Made by a program: the position numbers and the translations under genes
From: CAYGEY01 sp964349065
GTDB taxonomy: Bacteria; Patescibacteriota; Gracilibacteria; 1-14-2-50-48-13
Direction: 5' to 3'
Assembly: GCA_964349065.1 (NCBI GenBank)
Contig: CAYGEY010000015.1
Span: 1 to 22,680 of the forward strand
DNA length: 22,680 nucleotides
Shown: positions 18,755 to 22,680 of the stretch, one piece after another
Position numbering within the stretch: position 1 is the first letter of the stretch
How the letters are laid out: each line of letters begins with the position of its first letter
Notes under the pieces: generated by a model
The model's input: only the letters and a program-made list of their open reading frames with translations
The model's database searches: none
What the model was told of the DNA's origin: nothing

Positions 18755-18831
18755 TGGAGCAGATGACGGGATTCGAATCCAGGACCTCCACTTTGGAAAG
18801 GTGATATTCTAGCCAATTGAACTGCATTTGT
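18755..18831 (-). tRNA. tRNA-Gly(UCC)-like gene with damaged stems (degenerate or specialised tRNA)
   Basis: Seventy-seven bases with exact tRNA layout: acceptor ACAAATG, D arm GTTC-AATTGGCTA-GAAT, anticodon arm TCACC-TTTCCAA-AGTGG (anticodon TCC), variable AGGTC, T arm CTGGA-TTCGAAT-CCCGT, acceptor CATCTGC, discriminator T, encoded CCA. Pairing is poor: two mismatches in the acceptor (positions 1 and 4), one in the anticodon stem, two in the T stem, and C instead of U at position 8. Several changes look like G to A relative to the pairing partner. A promoter-like TTGTAA-17-TACTTA lies just upstream (18868-18840). It may be a decaying pseudo-tRNA. A tRNA with a non-ribosomal job is a weaker possibility. 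Confidence 0.6.
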
Positions 18832-18862
18832 GGACAAGATAAGTATATAGACAAAATAGATA

Positions 18863-19411
18863 TTACAAGAGTTTCTGTATTATCCGAAAGCACTCCAACA
18901 TTTGTTCATTTAATATCGCAGGGATGATCCTTGCCTTTTCTTCATCTGTGCCAAACATTACTTTTTCAATTGGCCAGATTTCAAACCCTAGCCCCATTCC
19001 CTCTTCAATCTTAAGTTCAGAAATACTTCCATCAAATCGATACGCATAAACTGCCCGGATCGAGTTATTGGTCATTCCTGTCACTCTATCAAAACTATTT
19101 TCCCGAATTTTTTTCAGAAAAATGAGATTGTCCAGTGTGGTCTTTATACCTGTTTCTTCTTCTAATTCCGCTAGGGCTGCATCTTCAAAATTGCTCCCTA
19201 TTTCTACATGTCCACTTGCGCTTGCATCTAGCATATCCGGGTACGTGTCCTTGGTTTTTGAGCGATGTTGAAAGATGAGTTCGGCTTTGGGAGTGAAAAG
19301 CCACACATCGATTTCTCTGTGAAGAAGGCCGTTTTTATGAATGTTTGCGCGCGATTCTACTCCGATGATATTTTCGTTTTCGTCGATGATGGGGAGGAGG
19401 TGTGGTGTCAT
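18863..19411 (-). CDS. Nudix hydrolase family protein (IDI/YfcD-like) with atypical Nudix box
   Basis: 182 residues. The start LLPIIDENENIIGVESRANIHKNGLLHREIDVWLF matches the isopentenyl-diphosphate-isomerase-like/YfcD subgroup of Nudix proteins. The Nudix box lies at about 67-89, SGHVEIGSNFEDAALAELEEETG. Compared with GX5EX7REUXEEXGU the first Glu is Ser and the Arg is Ala, while the metal-binding ELEEE Glu cluster is kept. The substrate (a nucleotide diphosphate derivative or isoprenoid diphosphate) is unknown, and activity may be altered. Its ATG overlaps the stop of the gene before it (ATGA), so the two are translationally coupled in one operon. Confidence 0.85.
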   Translation of the reverse strand: MTPHLLPIIDENENIIGVESRANIHKNGLLHREIDVWLFTPKAELIFQHRSKTKDTYPDMLDASASGHVEIGSNFEDAALAELEEETGIKTTLDNLIFLKKIRENSFDRVTGMTNNSIRAVYAYRFDGSISELKIEEGMGLGFEIWPIEKVMFGTDEEKARIIPAILNEQMLECFRIIQKLL

Positions 19412-19959
19412 TTTATTGTTTTCATCACAAACTCTTTTACATCACGAGCAATAGAAAATGATGTCTCTAAATCCTTTTTTGAGTAAATTTTCACTTTTTT
19501 ATGTGTTCCTATATGCTGTTCGTTGCGTAATTTTCTTATTATATCAAGTTTAGCAGCCATGGATGAATTTATTACTTTTTTAGTATTTAGGAAGTCGGAT
19601 ACTTGTCCTAAATTCATTTTCTCTTTTCCTGTTTTGCTTAATATTTTTTGGTAGTCTCCTGCGACAATTAGGTGGGTCTCACTTATGGTGTGCAATATCT
19701 GTTTATTTTTTAGTTCCCAGTTGCTATAAAATTCGGATATCTCATCTTCTGTAAATTTATTATCCAAAACATAATATAGAAGAGCTTCAACAATTGAAGC
19801 TGTATAAATAATGATTGTTTTACAAAATGCACTTCTTGCAGCCTCATTATATATCAAATAATCAGTAAAAGGTAGCAAGATCAGAATATGATCAAATGCC
19901 TCATCGAGATTTTGACGTAAAACTTCGTTCTCAACAAATTGGAAATTAGACTCCCTCAT
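19408..19959 (-). CDS. HEPN-like protein of unknown function
   Basis: 183 residues, predicted all-helical. The central helix SAFCKTIIIYTASIVEALLYYVLDNKF and the late motif IIRKLRNEQHIGTH (R142 to H149, Rx6H) resemble HEPN RNase-type domains, where an Arg...His pair forms the active site. Between them are a charged helix (EDEISEFYSNWELKNKQILH) and a less ordered segment. HEPN proteins are often toxins or anti-phage RNases. This call rests on motif and helix pattern only; a non-catalytic HEPN or DUF4145-like protein is equally possible. A 59-residue gene ends 7 bases upstream, and the Nudix gene overlaps its stop by four bases, giving a three-gene operon. Confidence 0.55.
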   Translation of the reverse strand: MRESNFQFVENEVLRQNLDEAFDHILILLPFTDYLIYNEAARSAFCKTIIIYTASIVEALLYYVLDNKFTEDEISEFYSNWELKNKQILHTISETHLIVAGDYQKILSKTGKEKMNLGQVSDFLNTKKVINSSMAAKLDIIRKLRNEQHIGTHKKVKIYSKKDLETSFSIARDVKEFVMKTIK

Positions 19960-19966
19960 AGAGTTT

Positions 19967-20146
19967 TTATTTTTTTAGCATCTTGGCAAGAGAAGGATAT
20001 CCTATTTTCTTAAAGTAATCCCCTAGTTTCATATCACTACTAACTCCTAAATCAATACCATACATTTCTTCAATGGTTGATATTTTTGTGTCAAATTTTT
20101 TAATGGCAATTTGACTAACTTGTTTTTTCTTATCTATTGTATTCAT
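19967..20146 (-). CDS. small protein, 59 aa, first gene of the HEPN-like/Nudix operon
   Basis: Begins MNTIDKKKQVSQIAIKKFDT and ends GYPSLAKMLKK before TAA. Lys-rich N-terminus, then an acidic middle helix (STIEEMYGIDLG) and a basic C-terminal helix. I recognise no family. Position suggests a partner or antitoxin for the HEPN-like protein, since its stop is only 7 bases before that gene's ATG. A promoter-like TTGATA-16-TAACTT would start transcription at or next to its ATG, giving a leaderless mRNA. Real coding is supported by the full-length open frame, tight spacing and promoter placement. Confidence 0.65.
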   Translation of the reverse strand: MNTIDKKKQVSQIAIKKFDTKISTIEEMYGIDLGVSSDMKLGDYFKKIGYPSLAKMLKK

Positions 20147-20152
20147 ATATCT

Positions 20153-20180
20153 AAGTTATCACAATTATTTATTTTATCAA
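20153..20180 (-). promoter_or_regulatory. predicted promoter of the small-protein/HEPN-like/Nudix operon
   Basis: Reading on the minus strand: -35 TTGATA (20180-20175), a 16-base spacer and a TGA-extended TAACTT (20158-20153). The expected start of transcription is about 20146, the A of the ATG. The -35 lies within one arm of the inverted repeat at 20174-20203. Confidence 0.4.
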
Positions 20181-20203
20181 AAATAAATAATTATTTTTGA
20201 TAA
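20174..20203. repeat. 13-bp perfect inverted repeat, candidate operator
   Basis: TTATCAAAAATAA at 20174-20186 and its exact complement at 20191-20203, with a 4-base spacer. It contains no G/C-rich stem or following T-run, so it is a poor terminator. It overlaps the -35 of the operon on the minus strand, as an autoregulatory operator would. Confidence 0.6.
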
Positions 20204-20213
20204 GTACGAAAAA

Positions 20214-20249
20214 TGCATAGATATGCATAGATTTAAAAATTTTGCATAG
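20214..20249. repeat. three TGCATAG repeats phased at 10 and 19 bp
   Basis: TGCATAG at 20214-20220, 20224-20230 and 20243-20249; the first two lie in tandem ATGCATAGAT decamers. Spacing of about one and two helical turns puts all three on the same DNA face. They lie between the minus-strand operon and the plus-strand DUF4325 gene. Confidence 0.6.
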
Positions 20250-20339
20250 TTATTCTATTAGTCTTATCTTTCAAACAGGAGATGCTATATTGATGATGAA
20301 GAAAAATAATGAAAATATGAACATTAATCAGTCAAACGA

Positions 20340-20349
20340 NNNNNNNNNN
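20340..20349. other. assembly gap (10 N) flanked by a 9-bp duplication
   Basis: GTCAAACGA ends the left side (20331-20339) and begins the right side (20350-20358). Either the two contigs overlap by these 9 bases and the gap is empty, or a repeated element with a 9-bp target duplication was left out. Confidence 0.85.
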
Positions 20350-20406
20350 GTCAAACGATACCCATTCAAGGTTGCTTTGCTACTATACAATTCTAACTAT
20401 TACACT

Positions 20407-20703
20407 ATGCGAATCATTTTAAAAAAGCTTGGGACAACTTTAACCTCACGACAGATCGGGAAAGAATCATACCTAGGTTTTAGACCAAATCTTGATAAGA
20501 TTAAAAGAGGTGAAATAGTTGAAGTTAATTTTGAAGGTGTAACCACATTTGCACCAGCTTGGGGTGATGAGTTTTTGAGTCCACTGTTAAAAAAATATGG
20601 AAAGAAATTGGTACTTGTAAATACGGGAAATAATCCTTCGGTGAAAATAACGCTTGAGATATTATCAAGCTTGGGAGGTAAGAATTTTAGGGTGATTTAT
20701 TAG
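20407..20703 (+). CDS. STAS-like DUF4325 domain protein
   Basis: 98 residues from the ATG at 20407, chosen because MRIILKKLGTTLTSRQIGKE matches the beginning of the domain and avoids the nearby N gap; the frame is open through the gap to 20242. The domain is recognised from LTSRQ..., the core IVEVNFEGVTTFAPAWGDEFL (about 37-57), and a C-terminal helix. The usual FADE segment reads AWGDE. In other bacteria such proteins often accompany a GHKL-type ATPase in small regulatory or defence-like pairs. No ATPase gene is visible upstream, and if there was one it would lie in the gap. Convergent with the oxidase gene. Confidence 0.7.
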   Translation: MRIILKKLGTTLTSRQIGKESYLGFRPNLDKIKRGEIVEVNFEGVTTFAPAWGDEFLSPLLKKYGKKLVLVNTGNNPSVKITLEILSSLGGKNFRVIY

Positions 20704-20744
20704 ACGCTGTAAGTATTTGATTACTTATGTTTTTCACCCTAAAA
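20685..20744. terminator. inverted repeat at convergent gene ends, possible bidirectional terminator
   Basis: TTTTAGGGTGA (20685-20695) and TCACCCTAAAA (20734-20744) are exact complements and lie within the last codons of the DUF4325 gene and the oxidase gene. A smaller hairpin TAAGTA/TACTTA (20710-20727) lies between them. The long loop makes a standard terminator uncertain. Confidence 0.35.
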
Positions 20745-21915
20745 ATCTCCCAATCTTAAACATACTCAAATCAATATCACTTTTCCCGTCTATCACCATT
20801 TGTGCCAATGCTTCACCGATCGCTGCAGAATGTTTAAACCCATGACCAGAGCAGGGTGAAACAAGCAATATACTTGGAAATTTTGGGTGAGTATCAATAA
20901 TAAAATTGCTGTCCGGTGTATTAGTATACAAACAAGAAACTGCCTTAACACAATGGTCACTTAAATCAGGAAAATATGGCTGAATAAAATTCTCATACAT
21001 CCATTTTATTTCCTCTTTACTTACATCTCTATTTACTGTTTCTGGTGTGGTGCTTTCTTCATATTGTTCACTTGCAATTTTTATTCCACCATGTGGTCCA
21101 TCAATTGCCGGGAAACCATATAAACCTTGTTTGTTGCCTTGTAGCTCCCAAATAAATACCGGACAATTATCTGGCAAGAAGTGTTTAATAGTTTCTTTAA
21201 CATCAAACCAATATAATACCTGTCTAATAACTGTAAAAATATGTTCATATTCACTCCCAAGAATTTTTGGTAACCATGGACCTGCACTAATAACAAGTTT
21301 ATCAGCAGTATATTCACTGAGATTCGTTTTAACTTTTACAATACCATTTTCTTCAACATAACTTTCTACTTTTTCATTTTTATGAATTTCTGCTCCATAT
21401 TTTTCGGCTAATAATAGTTGTGTACTTACACATACTTCTGGCCGGAGAAACCCTGCGTTATATTCGTAGTACCCTACTTCATTATCTTCGATTTGAAATT
21501 GCGGAAATCTGCTTCGAATTTGGGTAGCATCCAAAATCTCATGACGAATATGAAACTTTTTCGCCGCGGCGATCGTATTTTCAAAAAAGTTTTCAACGTG
21601 ATTAATAGCTGTTTTTGCGCCACTTGAAATAATGAGACACCCATTAACGGTGAATAGAGATTTGCCGGTTTCTTTTTCTATTTCCTTCCAAATATCAAAT
21701 GCCCTTAGAGAAAGAGGTGTATACTCTTCACCCTCACCTATGGCTTGGCGAGTAATTCGAGTATCTCCATGAGTTGAGCCGTAGATATGTGGTGGAGAAA
21801 ATTGATCAATTCCTAAAACTCGATTTCCTCTTTTTGCTAATTGATATGTCGCGGCACTTCCCATTGCACCAAGCCCGAGTACAATTGTTTGAAAGTGATT
21901 TTCTGGGTCTTTCAT
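20734..21915 (-). CDS. solA: FAD-dependent N-methyl amino acid oxidase (SolA / monomeric sarcosine oxidase family)
   Basis: 393 residues, full family length. N-terminal FAD dinucleotide fold IVLGLGAMGSAATYQLAKRG (11-30) with GxGxxG. The family motif GSTHGDTRITRQAIGEG (46-62) is present. The C-terminal part has VSCLYTNTPDSNFIIDTHP with Cys328 at the position of covalent flavin attachment in monomeric sarcosine oxidase, followed by SGHGFKHSAAIGE. Family members oxidise N-methyl amino acids (sarcosine, N-methyltryptophan) to the amine, formaldehyde and hydrogen peroxide. The substrate here is not determinable, so the gene symbol is tentative. An oxygen-using catabolic oxidase is unexpected in a reduced CPR genome and suggests acquisition. 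Ends TGA, with a TAA three codons on. Confidence 0.88.
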   Translation of the reverse strand: MKDPENHFQTIVLGLGAMGSAATYQLAKRGNRVLGIDQFSPPHIYGSTHGDTRITRQAIGEGEEYTPLSLRAFDIWKEIEKETGKSLFTVNGCLIISSGAKTAINHVENFFENTIAAAKKFHIRHEILDATQIRSRFPQFQIEDNEVGYYEYNAGFLRPEVCVSTQLLLAEKYGAEIHKNEKVESYVEENGIVKVKTNLSEYTADKLVISAGPWLPKILGSEYEHIFTVIRQVLYWFDVKETIKHFLPDNCPVFIWELQGNKQGLYGFPAIDGPHGGIKIASEQYEESTTPETVNRDVSKEEIKWMYENFIQPYFPDLSDHCVKAVSCLYTNTPDSNFIIDTHPKFPSILLVSPCSGHGFKHSAAIGEALAQMVIDGKSDIDLSMFKIGRFLG

Positions 21916-22020
21916 GTGTTTCTATAATTAGTTATACTTAATTATTATAAAATATATGTATTATTGCAAGCATGAATATTTTGATATCTTTGGAGACATG
22001 ATGATATTCATTTTGCACGT

Positions 22021-22041
22021 TAGGGTGCAAATTTGCCCCTA
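22021..22041. promoter_or_regulatory. imperfect palindrome directly upstream of the AbrB-like gene promoter
   Basis: TAGGG-T-GCAAATTTGC-CCCTA: a 10-bp palindromic core with matching 5-bp flanks and one unpaired T (22026). It overlaps a second inverted repeat TTTGCAC/GTGCAAA just to its left. It lies immediately before the -35 TTGCAC. Confidence 0.45.
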
Positions 22042-22070
22042 TTGCACTTCTCACAAAAGTACACTATACT
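22042..22070 (+). promoter_or_regulatory. predicted promoter of the AbrB-like gene
   Basis: TTGCAC (22042-22047), 17-base spacer, TATACT (22065-22070): the best sigma70-type match in the window. Start near 22077. A 13-base palindrome AAAGTA-T-TACTTT (22080-22092) covers the first transcribed bases and is a candidate autoregulatory site. Confidence 0.65.
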
Positions 22071-22099
22071 TACTGTAGTAAAGTATTACTTTCCTACTT

Positions 22100-22315
22100 A
22101 TGAACGTAAAAATTGTACAGCTTACGTCAAAGGGTCAGATTACACTTCCCAAGCAGTGGAGGGATAACAATAATATTACATATGTTATTGTAGAAACAAC
22201 TGAGAATCTTATTACAGTAAGACCATATCAGATTTCCTTGCAGGAAGATGCCAAGCCGGCGTTTCTTAAATTAGATATGAAACGTAAAAAGAAGCCAATG
22301 AAAAGACTGAAATAG
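22100..22315 (+). CDS. AbrB/SpoVT-type DNA-binding protein
   Basis: 71 residues. The swapped-hairpin DNA-binding domain is recognised from VQLTSKGQITLPKQWRDNNNI (6-26) and the following strands YVIVETTENLITVRP. The C-terminal tail is unusually basic (KRKKKPMKRLK). Such proteins act as dimeric transcription regulators, often as antitoxins of small toxin pairs. No toxin gene is next to it: the following gene is on the other strand and is metabolic. The promoter is flanked by two palindromes, consistent with self-repression. No Shine-Dalgarno. Confidence 0.85.
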   Translation: MNVKIVQLTSKGQITLPKQWRDNNNITYVIVETTENLITVRPYQISLQEDAKPAFLKLDMKRKKKPMKRLK

Positions 22316-22321
22316 TTGTAA

Positions 22322-22680
22322 TTATTTATTCACTATATTCACAGGCTTCCCCTCCACAAACGCCTTAACATTCGCAACAATTATATCGGCACAATTATCC
22401 AACGATTCTTTCGTAAAAAAAGCTGAATGTGGAGAAAATACAACATTATCTAACTGTAAAAGCGGATTTGTTTTCTCCCAATCAACAATAGTATCTAGTC
22501 CTGCTCCAGCAATTTTATTTGATTGCAAAGCGGCAATGAGAGCTGATTCATCAATTATTTTTCCACGAGCTGTGTTGATAATAATAGCAGTTCGTTTCAT
22601 TAAATCCAATTTTTCTGCCGTTATGAGCTGCTCTGTTTCGGGAGTCAGAGGAAGATGTATTGATATAATATCACTAGATT
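22322..22680 (-). CDS. D-isomer-specific 2-hydroxyacid dehydrogenase, C-terminal part (5' end outside window)
   Basis: The frame runs off the window edge, so only the last 119 residues are seen. From the edge: SSDIISIHLPLTPETEQLIT (end of the NAD-binding fold), LMKRTAIIINTARGKIIDESALIAAL with the catalytic Arg in NTARG, GAGLDTIVDWEKTNPLLQLDNVVF, and SPHSAF with the catalytic His. These enzymes reduce 2-keto acids with NADH (lactate, glycerate, phosphoglycerate types); the part that decides substrate is missing. It converges with the AbrB-like gene with 6 bases between the stops. Confidence 0.9.
   Translation of the reverse strand, partial: SSDIISIHLPLTPETEQLITAEKLDLMKRTAIIINTARGKIIDESALIAALQSNKIAGAGLDTIVDWEKTNPLLQLDNVVFSPHSAFFTKESLDNCADIIVANVKAFVEGKPVNIVNK

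Noticed and set aside
18624..18812. Plus-strand frame of 62 codons between the TVP38-like and Nudix genes
   Set aside because: It overlaps the start of the TVP38-like gene and the tRNA-Gly-like gene antisense; composition is not protein-like.
20174..20249. CRISPR array
   Set aside because: The repeats are 7-mers at 10- and 19-base spacing plus one inverted repeat; there are no spacers and no cas genes.
20242..20406. Long N-terminal version of the DUF4325 protein across the N gap
   Set aside because: The reading frame over ten Ns is arbitrary, and the domain begins naturally at the ATG at 20407.

Overview
The window is bacterial and most likely comes from a Candidate Phyla Radiation (Patescibacteria) genome. 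The 3' half of a 16S rRNA gene opens the window and carries CPR-like departures from the bacterial consensus: GGAATAGACGGGG where most bacteria read GGAATTGACGGGG, and GTACTCACCGCCC where most read GTACACACCGCCC. UGA acts as an ordinary stop: five genes end on it, and the long reading frames spell glycine only with GGN. This argues against the UGA=Gly lineages (SR1/Absconditabacteria, BD1-5/Gracilibacteria) and suits groups such as Peregrinibacteria, although I cannot place it to class. Almost no gene has a Shine-Dalgarno sequence, although the 16S tail keeps CACCTCCTTT. Two 10-N runs (538-547, 20340-20349) show this is a scaffolded draft.

Layout. 1-1450: 16S rRNA, its own terminator, tRNA-Ile with its own promoter and no 23S behind it, then a small GIY-YIG nuclease gene. 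1590-4741: a small hypothetical gene, a DipZ-type thiol-redox membrane protein (minus strand) and a 339-residue protein of unknown function. 4808-8765: glyA, directly followed by a GT-C-type membrane glycosyltransferase, which converges with and overlaps an O6-alkylguanine-DNA alkyltransferase. 8805-16823: a penicillin-binding protein 1C gene and, 24 bases on, an 1881-residue alpha-2-macroglobulin carrying three SLH domains and an intact thioester motif; a strong hairpin terminator follows. 16881-18650: a DnaQ-like exonuclease, a secreted RlpA-like protein and a TVP38/DedA-like membrane protein. 18755-18831: a tRNA-Gly(UCC)-like gene with broken stems.

18863-20703 is the most accessory-looking part. 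A minus-strand operon encodes a 59-residue protein, a HEPN-like protein and a Nudix protein. Its promoter is overlaid by a 13-bp inverted repeat and lies next to three helically phased TGCATAG repeats. A STAS-like DUF4325 gene lies on the other side, next to an assembly gap. 20734-22680 holds a SolA/sarcosine-oxidase-like flavoprotein, an AbrB-type regulator with palindromes at its promoter, and the C-terminal half of a D-2-hydroxyacid dehydrogenase that runs off the window.

The best functional module is PBP1C plus SLH-alpha-2-macroglobulin. By analogy with pbpC/yfhM in proteobacteria it should couple trapping of foreign proteases at the cell surface with peptidoglycan repair. Here the macroglobulin appears to be held by the cell wall or S-layer rather than by a lipid anchor. 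The best candidate for something undescribed is the small-protein/HEPN-like/Nudix operon with its unusual control region.
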